The notes: generated by a model from the letters alone, not told the origin. A DNA stretch of 64,000 bases from Pseudocercospora fijiensis CIRAD86 (GCF_000340215.1 NW_006921536.1:1410543-1474542); one strand, 5' to 3'. Positions 1 through 10,947 are shown, counted from the first letter of the stretch. Program-made: numbers and translations.

Positions 1-550
1 CCTATCGAGTCCTAGACGACGATTAGGGCTAGATTTATCCTCTCCGAATCCTAGTAGTAGGAATTTATTATAGGGTACTACTACCTAGTCCTTACCTTTA
101 CGGAGTCTAAGTAGAAGGTTGTTCGGAGATATAAGAACATCGAGTATTAACCCGGAAATCTTCGAAAAGGCTAGCTAGGCGTATCTTTAGAAACCCGAGT
201 ATATAGAGTAGTTTAATTAATAGGTCTATAAGATATAGTTCCCTTTATACTTACGTTTAAAGGAGTATAAACTCCGGAAGTACTCGATGCGATAGGGGAG
301 TAAGGAGCGAACGGATACATTCTAGAAGTTCTTTATAAAGGGGGTATTGTACCGTTATACGACTTCTCGACTTAAAGGTTAACTAGTAATTGTCTATAAC
401 TTCTACGGTTTAATCTTAAAATACCCGAAACTAGGGGATAGGAACTTATCGCCTACGAACTATCTCTATTCTAAATAGTGTCGGGAATCTTAAGGAGAGA
501 GGAGAGTTAATATAGATATAGCGTTCTAGAAAGAGGTACGTTTTCTAAAA

Positions 551-614
551 TGCCGGCTATAGCTACCGGCTATAGCTGCCGGCTACAGATTCCGGCTACA
601 GATTCCGGCTACTT
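551..614. repeat. Five 13-bp CCGGCTA minisatellite units in an intron
   Basis: Five tandem 13-bp units built on TGCCGGCTATAG fill most of the 536-627 intron of the hAT gene (GTACG donor, CCGTAG acceptor). The core TAGCCGGCTA is its own reverse complement. The same core recurs in other introns and in the MITE of this window. Confidence 0.8.
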
Positions 615-1582
615 TAATTAACCGTAGAGGTCTAGCTAATTATTATAGGCTACGCTTAAGGAAGCTCTAGGATTAAAGGCTACCGATTTCTCCCCTAAAG
701 ACTTCAAGTAACTAGTAAACGAAATGCTAGCTATAAACGGTCTTCCGGAAGACTTCTACGAAAGGGAGTCTATATAGAAGACATACCTATATCTTATAAA
801 CTACCCTCCCCCCTTTCTCGGCGCGATAACCTAGCGTATTATATTCGAAAAGAACAAAGAGGCTGCGTTAGACGATATTCGGGAGATCCTCCGTAATACT
901 CGCCGAGTAGCTATTGCTATCGATAGCTAGTTAAGCCGGACTATAAGAGCCTCCTTCCTCTCGATTATACTATACTTTATTAATTCGGATTAGAAACTCT
1001 AGGAACTTATAATCGGATTCCTTAAAATTCTAGGTTCCTATACTAGTAAGGATATAGCGAAGCTTATCTATACGGCAATAGATAGGGTTAGCGCAACAAC
1101 GAAACTAATCTCGATTACTACGGACAACGCTAGTAATAATCGAACATTATAGAAGGCGTTATATATACAATTCACTCGCATATATCTTTAAAATCACTAA
1201 TTGTATCGATAGGGTCTAGTACGTAAAGGAGATTACAAGGTCTACAATCTAGCTTAATCTTCCGAATATTAAGCTCGCTACGATTCCGGATACGTACGAT
1301 AATACGTACGATAATAACGATAAAGAGGAGCCTAGTAATAGCCCTAGCCCTATTAAATCGGAGCCGACGTCGTTGCTAGTTATATCCTTATAGAAGTTTC
1401 CCTACCTCGCTTATATAGTTCAAATCGCGATCTAAGCCCTCTTTAAGACGCTTAAAATTGCACTATTAAACGACGACTAATAGAAGATCCTAGATAAAGA
1501 TAAAGCAAAGTCGAAAGTCGAGAAACTCGTTATAGCAATAAGACGGGATAAGGTAGAGAGCCTCGCTCTCGTTTTGTATAAG

Positions 1583-1651
1583 GTATAACCTTTGTCTATA
1601 GCCGGTACCTATAGCCGGTAACCTAGTATAGTTCTAACTCTTTTTCTCTAG
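1583..1651 (+). other. Intron of the hAT gene with two palindromic repeat units
   Basis: A 69-bp intron with donor GTATAA, branch site TTCTAAC at 1632-1638 and a pyrimidine-rich TCTAG acceptor. It contains two tandem 13-bp units CTATAGCCGGTAC at 1596-1621. The flanking sequence reads on as hAT transposase on both sides, which supports the splice. Confidence 0.7.
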
Positions 1652-3029
1652 CTTCGTCGTCTAGTAATATATACGAACTCGAGCTTATAGAGATATAACC
1701 GATTCGAGGCTATTTAAAAGAACCTAATCGAGCGCCCTAAAACCGATACCTAGAATATCGCATAGAATAAGCGATAGTAAAAGCGGCCTTCTTAGCGCCT
1801 ACTCCGTTTTACCTAAGACGTTAAGACCCGGTTCGATTCGACTTTCTATATAGTTATAAGGGGATATACTTTACGTACCGCTCTCGAGATCTATTAGAGT
1901 TCCGAGGGTATTAAGTAGCTCGGCCTTACCGCCGCCGAATAGCGCTAAGTAGAGTATCTCGTCGATATTAGTAAGCATTACGCGAAGGTTACTACTACGA
2001 TTAGAAGAACCCGAGGACCGACGATCTACCTTGTCTTTGCGTACTATAACTAGCTCTTTAACGAGCTCGAGGAAACCGTAGCTAAGCTAGCTAAGAAGAG
2101 CGTTCCCTAGAAAGTAGCTATAACGAAAGCTATAGACACCTCCTATACTAAGTTATATAAATATTATAGTGCTACCTTTAAGTCGTTCGGGGATATCTAT
2201 AGCGTTACGTACTTACTTAACCTAGTAGAAAAGGATATATACTAGTAGAGGCCGGAATAGAAGGCGGACGAGGTATAGCCGAAGTATTACTAGACTATTC
2301 TAGAAAAGATATTCTACGAGCGTCGGAAAGAAACTAGTCTAAATATAGCTCCTATAAAGAAAAAGAAGGTTTAGAAGGCTCCGATATTATACCTATTTCG
2401 TAGGTAGGAAGTAGAGGCAGAAGAGGAAGCAACTACTAAAGTAAATAAAGAAGAGTTCGATCTCTATCGGCGCGCGAGTAAGTATAAACCCGTAGGCTCG
2501 GAAAGAGGGCTAATAATCTCTAGATCTTACCGGTCTTCTAGACGAATTCGGAGACGATATTCTCGCTATATAGTAGCGGTTAGAGCCTAAGTTTCTAACG
2601 ATAGCGTCGGTCGCTCGGGACGTCCTCGCTATCCTAAGCGTAGGTATAGGCTATAAGAGGTCTTTTAGTATCGCTCGTTACTAGGGCCGCTTTAATCGAA
2701 TATACTCGCCTACTACCTTCGAATCTATTATAGTATTCCGATACTATCTCCTCTACTAGAATCGCTAAGGCAGGTTACTAAAGATTATACTAAAGGAGTT
2801 AATCGAGGAATTAGAAAACCTTAAGATCGAAGAAACCTAGAAGCGCGAAGAGAATGCGAAATTTAGTCTAAGCGAAACCCTAATTAGCGATAACGAAGAG
2901 AAGGAGGGCGGAAGTAGAAGGCGATACCGGGTCGAGAAGCGGAAACGTATATAGGCTTAGAGTAGCTTTAAGGAGACGAAGCGTTTACGTATGAGGTAAT
3001 ATAGCTAGCGTATATAGCCGGTATATATC

Positions 3030-3081
3030 CGAAATATATTTCGAATTCCTAGGACCTAAACAGACTAGTTGCTATAGCAAC
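3030..3081. repeat. Two perfect 14-bp palindromes after the hAT gene
   Basis: CGAAATATATTTCG (3030-3043) and GTTGCTATAGCAAC (3068-3081) are both perfect inverted repeats, lying just past the hAT stop region. They may be part of the subterminal structure of the element; no matching partner was found upstream. Confidence 0.5.
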
Positions 3082-3310
3082 CGGCCCCGCTTATCTATAA
3101 ACTATTTCTAATTCTCTGTTCGCTCTTCCTTTCCTTCTTCCCTTTCCCTATATTCTTAAAGACAAATATACCTTAAGGATTCGGCTCTTCGGGCCTTCCT
3201 AAGCCGGCTGCCTCCCTTTCCTTAAGCTACTATCCTTTATTCGAATCTAACGATAACCTACTAAGGCGGTTTAATAGAAGACTATTTGTTCTAGAAGGCA
3301 AGAAGCATTA

Positions 3311-5060
3311 ATGTCTCCTTACGATTATATACTTATTAATTTTCTAGGTCCTACCGATATACCCTCGTCGTCTAAACGCGTAGATAAATATCTTTAGAGG
3401 CTAAAGGGCAAGGATAAAGCAAGCTAAGTATAGGGAGACCGTAGCGAGAACGAGATATCGGAAGAGTAAGGCTCTCTATAGTATATACGAAGGAAGGGGG
3501 TTCCTCGGAAAACAGTACCGAAAAACAAAAAGGCTTTAGGTAGATAAGAGAAGGCTAAAAAGAGTAGGCGGACGAAGACTATCGTAAAGAAAAGTTATCT
3601 TTCTATTAAAAAAAGGGAACAAAGTAGGACTCGACGACAAAGAAGCGGCGCTTTAAACTAGGTACTATTGCCCTTCGCTAGATCCGGCTTTTCTAAAACA
3701 AAAGAGGGACCGAGCTTTTAATCCCTAAGACTCCCTTCTAGCGACTCGTCCGAGAAATTACATTAGATTTTCGGTCTAGTATACGATTTATAGCTAAGGC
3801 GATTAGTGCTCTTTAGGAAGCTACGGAGGCATTTCTCGTAACCGAGCTTAAGCTTTTAAACCTCCTTACTATCTATACGAAGCGGGTTACTCTTTAAAAT
3901 AAAGATATATAGCTTCTAGCTAAAATTCGGCGTCGGTTTATAGCGGATTAGTTAGAAATTGTATTTAGTCGTTAGATTAACCTAGGAGGAGGCCTATTTT
4001 CGTATCCTTTTGCCGGCTATAGGTACCGGCTACATTTCTAATTTTATCTCCGCGCCGTCCCTAAATCTAAGGTACGAAGTAGAAACCTAGCGCTCTATAT
4101 TTACCCGGCTATTATAGAGACGAGCTACATTTAGATTAGTTTCTTCGTATATCGCGACCTAGCGGATAGTAAGCGAAAGGGCGATAGAACGTTTATAATA
4201 CGTCTCTATTTAGACCTAAAACATAAAGGTCCTAAGGAGCCCTAGTATCCTAACTATAAAGAGATTCTTTAGTATTAGCACTTTAATCCTCTATACTACG
4301 AGGTAGATAGTAAGCCTACGAGAGAGAAACTTTAACGAGAAATTCTCTATAATACGTAGCGCTATTATATAGCTATAGATATATACTAAGTCCGGCAACT
4401 CGAAGAAGAATTAAGATAGCGTATTAGCGACCGAGGAGGAGATCGATAGTATACTAGTAGAGTCGAGGTCTTACAAGCGAAGCATAAGATAATATAGGCT
4501 CTTAGTCGTATAGAGTAACGTACTATATAAATAACTAGGCGTGCTACTCTTATTTACTTACGACCTATATCCTAGGATACTCTTCTCGTACTTTTTATAC
4601 TCTTTTCTAATACCTTACCTATAATCGCTCCGCGACAACCGAGTGAATATAAGCTATAGGATTTCCGCTCGGTACCTTAGCCTTTAAGATACGGCGGAGT
4701 TAATTCTCTATAATACGTAGCGCTATTATATAGCTATAGATACGCACTAAGTCTAGCAACTTGAAGAAGAATTAAGATAGCAACCGAGTAGGAGAATAAC
4801 AGTATATTAGTAGAGTCGAGGTCTTATAAGCGAAGCACGAGATAATATAGGCTCTTAGTCGTATAGAGTAACGTACTATATAAATAACTAGGCGTGCTAC
4901 TCTTATTTACTTACGACCTATATCCTAGGATACTATTCTCGTACTTTTTATACTCTTTTCTAATACCTTACCTATAAGCGCTCCGCGACAACCGAGTAAA
5001 TATAAGCTATAGGGTTTCCGCTCGGTACCTTAGCCTCCGAGATAGGGCAGAGTTAAATTT
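3311..5060 (+). pseudogene. RIP-mutated histone H3/CENP-A-like gene with long C-terminal extension
   Basis: The segment 3646-3946 translates, apart from stops, as a histone H3 fold. It shows R-R-F-K-x-G-T-I-A-L-R, then E-L-L-I-P-K-T-P-F, R-L-V-R-E-I, an A-I-S-A-L-x-E-A-T-E-A-F-L-V helix, and T-K-R-V-T-L-x-N-K-D-I. The LLIPK form and the divergent L1 region are closer to centromeric H3 than to canonical H3. Upstream is a very basic tail-like stretch from an ATG at 3311, in another frame, so an intron or frameshift lies between about 3560 and 3645. Downstream, past a probable intron (4002-4071) with two CCGGCTA units, an open frame of more than 200 codons continues through 4341-5054 and was not recognised. 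Seven or more in-frame TAG/TAA codons make it a pseudogene. Assignment to H3 fold is firm; CENP-A identity is tentative. Confidence 0.75.
4341..5054. repeat. Tandem direct duplication, units of 361 and 353 bp
   Basis: Unit 1 (4341-4701) and unit 2 (4702-5054) start with AATTCTCTATAATACG and end in GAGTT. They differ by a small deletion and a few, mostly transition, changes. The duplication lies in the unrecognised C-terminal extension of the first H3-like gene. Confidence 0.85.
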
Positions 5061-5599
5061 AGAGCGATAGCCGGCACTCGTAGCTAGCATATAGAGACGG
5101 TAGTAGGCCTTTTCCTACTAAATAACTAGCTTGTTTAGTATAGCCTACCTAATATTTCTTATATTTCCTAGCAATAAGCCTAGGTTACTTATAAGGCTAC
5201 TATAGCTAGTAAGGGCATTACTAAAGAATATCTATACTATAGTAGGATACTATTATTACGCCGGCTATTTATTAAAAAGAGGCTTTCGCCTATTACTATA
5301 CCGGCTATATATGCCGGCTATATTTCAAAGTTTGCCGTACCTGCCTTTTTTAGCCGTACCTGCCTTCTTTCCTTACTCTAACGTTACTATAATATAGGCT
5401 TGCGCGACGCTTACTCTATTGCCTAGCGATACCGCGATACTACCTCTCTCGCTATATTCAACCTTCGTATCGATACCTATACCTCTACGCTCTATATCTA
5501 CTATCTCCGTAATACTCTCGCTCCGCGCGCGCTTTCGTATACCTTCGTAACGCACTTTTTTCCTTAATTCGACGACTTTTACAATACCGAGTCTACTTA

Positions 5600-6290
5600 A
5601 CTAAGTTACGACGCCTCGCAAGAAGGGACCTACTACTTCTACGGGTCGCAATAAGACCGGAAATAGTAGAACGAGCATAGTACATTAACGTAAGAAGGCT
5701 ACTGCTGCTGCCGCTAGATCCGGTGCTAGAAAGGGCGTCGCGAGTAAGGCTCTACGTAAGATAACGCCGTAACGGCGGGTAAGGCTCTACGCAAGACGAC
5801 GACTAGCGCTTCTACTACTAGTAGTAACAATCGTACGAAGCGTCGATAGCGCCTAGGAAGTAAGTCCTATTTATAGCCGGCACCGTAGCCGGTAGCGTAG
5901 CCGGCATTCTTACTGTCTTTTTACTAATCCTTCTTTAGCCGTAGCCCTCCGTAAGATTCGAAAGTATTAGAAGAGTTCTAATCTCCTAATCCGCAAAGCT
6001 CCTTTCTAACGACTTATTCGCGAAATTGCCTAGGATTATAGAACGGACCTTCGCTTCTAAGCCTCCGCGATAGGCGCCCTTTAAGAGGCTATAGAAGCCT
6101 ACCTAGTTCGCATCTTCGAATATATGTTTCTCTTCTACCTCCTTTTAGACTATACTAATACTATTTTAGCGGTTAACCTTATAGCTATCTACGCGAAGCG
6201 TATAACGATTATAGACAAGGATTTCAAAGCACTCGATTAGATTCTAAAAGGCTAGAATGTCTACATTCGAGATAGTACTAGGTAGGATAG
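5600..6290 (+). pseudogene. RIP-mutated histone H3-like gene, second copy
   Basis: After the intron at 5860-5938 the frame reads V-A-L-R-K-I-R-K-Y, then L-L-I-R-K-A-P-F, R-L-I-R-E-I-A, D-L-R-F, A-S-A-I-G-A-L, E-A-I-E-A-Y-L-V and, after a poorly aligned spacer, A-K-R-I-T-I. That is the whole H3 histone fold in order. Gln codons are the ones converted to stops. The 5' exon (5600-5859) is rich in Ala, Arg and Lys, as expected for a histone tail. The intron falls just before V-A-L-R. The sequence differs clearly from the H3-like gene at 3311-5060 (RK versus PK after LLI), so these are two paralogues and not one duplication. The last helix is divergent. RIP at both implies that each once existed in more than one copy. 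Confidence 0.78.
5860..5938 (+). other. Intron of the second H3-like gene with three 12-bp palindromic units
   Basis: Donor GTAAGT, branch site TTACTAAT, acceptor TTCTTTAG. Positions 5874-5909 are three tandem 12-bp units starting TAGCCGG. Frame and homology continue across the intron. Confidence 0.75.
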
Positions 6291-6483
6291 ATGTTCTAGT
6301 AGGAAGGATGTTCGTAGTATCGTCTATAAGCTTTTCTATATACGAAATAAGCCGCTATTATACGGCGCTATATACCGCGCTCTAAATACTCTCTAAGCAT
6401 ATGTATATAGTATAGTATGCTTTATTAGCCGTACGGAATAGAAGTCTTCGAAAATCCCGTTAGTACTAAGGAGTTAAAAGGCC

Positions 6484-6519
6484 GGCTACGCTGCTAGCTA
6501 CGCTACTAGCTACGCTACT
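6484..6519. repeat. Three 12-bp GCTACGCTACTA minisatellite units
   Basis: Tandem 12-bp units just downstream of the second H3-like gene. The first unit is preceded by GCCGGCTA, linking it to the palindromic motif in the nearby introns. Confidence 0.7.
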
Positions 6520-6589
6520 AGGGTTTTTAAAGAACTAAAAGAAGATAGACATTCCGGTTAATTTGTATTAGTTTGGATTTTAATAAAAA

Positions 6590-6658
6590 GAAAACAGGGA
6601 AAAATAAGGAAGGTTAAAGAACCTAATACTTATAGTTATAGGCATTATCCCTGTTTTC
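6590..6658. repeat. Inverted repeat GAAAACAGGGA with 47-bp loop
   Basis: GAAAACAGGGA at 6590-6600 pairs exactly with TCCCTGTTTTC at 6648-6658. It may be a terminator-like hairpin or the edge of an older element; the function is unknown. Confidence 0.6.
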
Positions 6659-6660
6659 TA

Positions 6661-6927
6661 GACTATATTATATACCTGCCTTCGCAACTCTACCTAATAC
6701 TATCTCTAAATATCCTTATACTCTACCTACTAGAAATTTAACTAGGTACCTAGACCTGTAGCTGCCTCTATATCTTTTACTATCTTCTATAGGTTAAAGG
6801 ACTCCTCTATAGTAGCCTCTACCTCCTTATATAACACGAAGTTACTACCTGCCCTATCCTTAATATCTCCTAAATAACTAAGAGTTCTAAGGAACGAACT
6901 AGCATTCGGGCTTAGTATAGCGAGTAA
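6661..6927 (-). pseudogene. Unrecognised RIP-mutated coding remnant
   Basis: The minus strand reads open except for RIP-type stops for about 85 codons (around F-L-R-T-L-S-Y-L-G-D-I and A-T-G-L-G). It ends where element A is inserted, so it is probably part of the gene or element that A interrupted. No family was recognised. Confidence 0.4.
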
Positions 6928-6931
6928 CTAG

Positions 6932-7218
6932 TAAAGCACGGAAACTAATACTACTACTACTACCTATAGTAATAGTATAGGCTACCGAGGATAACATAAC
7001 CTATAGGCTATAGCAATATAGGCAGCTATGTTTAGTATAATAGGATAATAAGACAGTTGCTTAGGCTAATAACTAGAGCCCTATAACATAGGCATTATAG
7101 AAGTGTAACATAAACAATATACTATACGAGGTTAGTGCTCTATCTATAATATAGAAGGAGGCCTCTTATATAGGCTTAAAACTTAGCCTAGGTATATAGG
7201 GCCGGTTACTAGCTAATA
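6932..7218 (-). repeat. Left LTR of element A (3' LTR)
   Basis: About 287 bp, matching 19390-19669 over its whole length with scattered transitions and small indels in a (CTA)n run. It starts near TAAAGCACGG and ends GCTAATA. The adjoining CCCTCCCTTTCTTC is the polypurine tract on the minus strand. Confidence 0.82.
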
Positions 7219-7330
7219 TCCCTCCCTTTCTTCGTATCTAACTAGATACGCTTTACATTGCGCGCTAAAAACAAACAGGTATATAGTTGCCTTAGGTATC
7301 TTTAGCTAGGGCTATTTTTTAGAAACTCCT

Positions 7331-7356
7331 AATAATACCCCTAGGGTAGTATTATT
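7331..7356. repeat. CCCC/GGGG palindrome 1, element A, past ORF3
   Basis: Imperfect inverted repeat centred on CCCTAGGG with AT-rich arms (AATA...TATT). It lies between the end of the third ORF and the LTR. It is one of eight related palindromes in the window. Confidence 0.7.
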
Positions 7357-7394
7357 CCTAGAATCTATTAATATACAAAAACAATCCTAAGCAA

Positions 7395-10154
7395 TTAGTC
7401 TACTATGCCGACTTACTACTACTTTAATATACCGTAATCCTTACTAGCAATAACCTTATTAGCTAGGCGGTTCTCTAAAACTCCTCCGCAGGTATTAAAG
7501 CTATTAGCACTAAAGTACTCGGCCTCGTAGTAAGCTTAAGTAACGAGGAGGTTAGCAGCCTTCTCCTATATAGCGTTCTCCTACTCGCGTAGATATTCCT
7601 TAAGCTCCTCCTCGCTAAACTAGAGGATTTGTTTAACTTCGTTCTAAACAACGTAACTTAACTAAGGAATTCTACCGACTAGGGCATCGGAAATGTAACT
7701 AAGGCCTTCGACTAAGATAGTAGTAGGGAAGGCGAACGGTACGAAGGTATTCGAACCTAAAAGGGCGGTTAGATTGCGGTGCGCCTTAGCAACCTTAGCG
7801 ACGGTTAAGTTGTCGTAGCCCTTAATCTTAGTGCCGTCGATAATACGAGAGTAGCCTAGGTCGATTAATATACGGTCGCTCTCGGGCTTTAGATTACTAT
7901 ACGGAAGGTATAGTATCTAAATAGAGACTTCGCATTCCTTTAGAGGGTTAAGGATCTACTAAGCTGCTTCGCCTTCGTTAGTCTAACTATCGAATATATA
8001 GCCGAGGTCGTCGTTAGTAAGGTGCTTATTAGTAAGCTTGCTAATCTTGTTTAGTAGAACTAGGCTATAGGCATTAAGCTTCTTAACCTAGTTCTTAAAG
8101 ACCTCTAGTTCGTATATACCTTCGATAATAGTTAAATAGGCAGTCTTATCCTTAGACATAAGAGAAACCTTAATACGTAGATAGCTAGCACCCTTACTAG
8201 CTGCGAGCTTAACTATATCTTATCCGAGACGAGAAGTCTCCTTAGTAGGGCAGTTCTTATAACCGCTATTACCTACCTTAAAGTACTTAGTAGGCTTAGG
8301 GACGGAGATAAGCTTATATACGTAATTAGGTCGAAGAGCAACGGCTAAGAGCTATAAGGCGGGATGCTAACGGACGATTTAGTTGCTTACTCTATAGATT
8401 TAAAGGGCATTAAGGCCTTCCTACTTAGACTTAGGTAGTTTACGTATATACTAAAAGAATATACGAAACTCCTCCTATATTAGGTCGATAATAAGAGGAA
8501 GGTACGCTCCGCGAGGCGACTATATCTAAACGAAGACTCGAGGGAAGATAGTATTACTAGTCTAACGAAAGCGGTCGAAGGAGGTGCCTTAGCCGAGAAT
8601 GCTAGCAACTAACTTATACTAACGCTTAGTTAGCGTAAGATCGCGAGTAACAGTGCTAGTAGGGTTGAATACGTAGAGTCCTAGGGAGGTCGGGGCGGTA
8701 GTAGGACGTCTAGGAAACTAGTTAGTATAACTAGTCTTAAGGGCAGTAAAGGCATTCTAATTAGCAACCTCGCGACTAATCTTTAATAGGCGACCGACGA
8801 GGACACTCGTCTTAGCACTAGTATAAAGACTATAGACCTTAGCGGCTTTCTTAACATAGTTAGCATATATAGTAAACCGCTCTTTACCTAGCTTACTAAG
8901 GTCGTCGAGCTATTAATAGATAGATAGGGCGGTAGGAGCTTCGCCTATATCGGCTTTAGGAACTATATCGATCTTAGTAATAAGGTGCGTAATAGAGTCG
9001 CCCTTATAAGAACTATAGATATTCTTAGTTAATAGAATCGGCGAGAGGCCTCTATCTCTACGCTCGCTAAAGGAGCCTTCGGAGGAGATATCTTCTAGTA
9101 GTATATCTAGTATATTAATATCCGAGTTACTATAGTTAGTACTATAGTTAGTACTAGAAGGGGCGCTATACTTCTTAGTAGCCTTATAGAGGGCCTAGCG
9201 AGTATGTAATGCCTTCTTACGCGCTACTTCGGCCTTAGCGCGCTCGTCTTTAACTTCTTAAGGGACCTTATAGTTACAAGTCGAGCGACGATCTTTAGCC
9301 TATATTTCTATAGCGAGCGCGAGACTAGTAGCCGTATTAGCCTCTATTTCTAGGCGAAGAGCCTTGCGTTTAAGAATATTAACGATAGGGGCCTCTTAAC
9401 CTTTAACAATAAAGCCTATACTATTAATACGATAGCCCTTCTCTTTTAGTAGATCCTTAGTTGTCTATATATTAAGATCGATCTCTATAATTGTATCGTA
9501 GTACCGCTTCTAGTAGGATATCGTAAAGTCGTTAAGCGCAAAGGACAAGTTAAGTAACTACTTGCCTACCTTCTTACTAGCGGTAGACATACGATAGATT
9601 ATAGTATAGGAAAGGTACTCGGCGCCTTAACGACGGACCTTGTACTTATTAACGAACGAAGAGACCTGCTTATTACGCTCTTATCTACCGTAGGCGAAGT
9701 TAATAAGGCTCTTAGGAAGACTACTTAGTCCTCCCTAGTATTCGAAGGCCTAATCGAGGGTCTTAAAGCGTAAACGAATCTAGGTACCGGCTATCTCGAG
9801 GCTATAGACGATAGGAAAGGCTTACTTAATATCTATATCGTTAAGAACCTCGCGCTTAAAGATACGTTTACCGATAGACTAACGCAAGTTGTTTATACTA
9901 TACGCAACTAAGATAGTAGCCTTCTTAATATTCCTATCGATAACGTATAGTAGGGTATAAGCATTCTAGATCTTCTTTTAAGGATCTTTAAGGGCGGTAA
10001 CGATCTAGAAGTAGTGCTCGAGACTAGTTGTAGTAGCTAAGGCGCTATCGGATAGGGCTTCGATCGGGACTAGGGCGGCTAGGCTTAGGTTAATAGGGGC
10101 AAGTAGGTCGTTGCTACTACTAGCGCCTAGCGGATTTAGGGCGCTAGAAGACAT
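7395..10154 (-). pseudogene. Element A third ORF (about 920 codons), unrecognised
   Basis: From an ATG at 10154 the minus strand reads 920 codons to 7395 in one frame with no frameshift, interrupted only by RIP-type TAG/TAA. The predicted product is largely helical and Lys/Arg-rich. It has a Ser/Thr/Asn-rich stretch in the middle (repeated S-T-N-Y-S) and an Asp/Glu-rich region after it. There are no reverse transcriptase, integrase, protease, zinc-knuckle or chromodomain motifs, and no obvious signal peptide or membrane segment that would make it env-like. It is downstream of pol and upstream of the polypurine tract, inside the LTRs, so it belongs to the element. A C-rich tract lies about 90 bp upstream of the start. 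The role is unknown; candidates are a captured host gene, an accessory Gag-like protein or a silencing suppressor. Confidence 0.6.
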
Positions 10155-10239
10155 AGTCGACCGAAGCGGAAGTAGGTTAGAAACGGGTTTGCAAGTATAT
10201 TCGCTACTTAATAATAATAATTAAAGGGTTTAGATAGAA

Positions 10240-10249
10240 GGGGGGGGGG
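10240..10249. repeat. Homopolymer G10 (C10 upstream of ORF3)
   Basis: Ten G on the plus strand, a C-run about 86 bp upstream of the third ORF start of element A on the coding strand. A similar G9 run at 18881-18889 lies upstream of gag. Confidence 0.7.
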
Positions 10250-10424
10250 TAGTTAGGCAATAGCGAGTTAGTTAGTAATCGAGTAGAAGAAAGAGCTTAG
10301 GAAGCTCGCTTTAAATAGGGTACGAAGGTAACGTAGTCCGTATATGCCGCGCTAGTAAAGCAAACGGATAACGGCTATATATAAAAGTAAAGCTATATAC
10401 GAGACTTCTTTATTATTAGGGCAG

Positions 10425-10490
10425 GCTAAAGTTTAATAATCGATCTAGCTAATTGCCGGTAGCGACTACGCGCCTTTGTTAAACTTTAGC
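10425..10490. repeat. 12-bp inverted repeat GCTAAAGTTTAA
   Basis: GCTAAAGTTTAA at 10425-10436 and its exact complement at 10479-10490 form a stem with a 42-bp loop in the leader between pol and ORF3 of element A. Confidence 0.6.
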
Positions 10491-10555
10491 TATCGTAGAC
10501 TCTCGCGTACTCGAAATGTAACTAGTTAGTTCGAGTCCCTAGTAGAAATCTATAG

Positions 10556-10947
10556 TAGACCCCGTAGTAGTTCGGTTTGCGAACTATAGAACGTATATAG
10601 TTTGGTTTCTTAGCGGTACCCCTCCGGTTTGGTTCCGGTTTAGTTTTTTACCCCGCTAGTCTAAGCCGGTTTCCGAGAAAATCCGACTAAACTACGACGG
10701 TATGCGACGATATGCGACGATATGCGACGACCTCGGATCTAGTCCGGGGGCCCTATATTGCATGCGCTACACGGTTGCATCTGTGTTTCGGGCTGTTTAG
10801 ACGTGTTTTAGGTCGGGTTTTGTCCGTAGCCGGCACGTAGCCGGCAAACCGGTCCGTACACCGGTTCCTTAGCAAACTAAACCAAACCAAACTAGAATTT
10901 CGGCTTAGCAAACCAAACCAAACCAACCCGGACCACTGCGGGGTCTA
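10556..10947. mobile_element. 392-bp non-autonomous hAT-type MITE nested in element A
   Basis: It starts TAGACCCCGTAGTAG and ends CCACTGCGGGGTCTA, giving terminal inverted repeats of about 20 bp with RIP-type mismatches. Both sides carry the identical 8-bp target duplication ATCTATAG (10548-10555 and 10948-10955), which is diagnostic of hAT-superfamily transposition. The interior has subterminal inverted GGTTTGGTTT / AAACCAAACC arrays, three tandem TATGCGACGA units (near 10702-10731) and two CGTAGCCGGCA units (10831-10850). It has no ORF. Unlike its surroundings it keeps many CCA/TGG trinucleotides, so it escaped most RIP, being either younger than the RIP of element A or too short to be recognised. 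Confidence 0.88.

Larger units (their letters stand above)
1..2998 (+). pseudogene. RIP-mutated hAT-family transposase
   Basis: A reading frame broken only by TAG/TAA codons carries hAT landmarks. The RNase H-like core includes a T-T-D-N-A-S-N-N motif at 1117-1140. Further on there is a block resembling L-T-A-A-E-W-R, then G-P-T-I-Y-L-V-F (about 1940-2060), typical of the region before the hAT dimerisation domain. The C-terminal hATC-like block is at about 2580-2760, with a S-F-S-I-A-R core and F-R-Y-Y. Two introns are visible (536-627 and 1583-1651). Bases 1-535 read open in a compatible way but have no landmark, so the true start may lie outside the window. The element's terminal inverted repeats were not found. 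In an active hAT element the protein would excise and insert DNA with 8-bp target duplications; this copy cannot be translated. Confidence 0.82.

Noticed and set aside
551..614. CRISPR-like array
   Set aside because: Units are contiguous without spacers, in a fungal intron; it is a minisatellite.
4072..4340. DUF3435/tyrosine-recombinase (Starship captain) in the C-terminal extension of the first H3-like gene
   Set aside because: A vague resemblance only; the catalytic R-H-R-Y set could not be seen.
5373..5555. 60-aa minus-strand ORF
   Set aside because: CpG-rich stretch without homology, opposite to the H3-like genes; not supported.
10525..10545. TTCGAGTCCC resembling a tRNA T-arm
   Set aside because: The flanking bases do not pair into a 5-bp T-stem and no D or anticodon arm was found.
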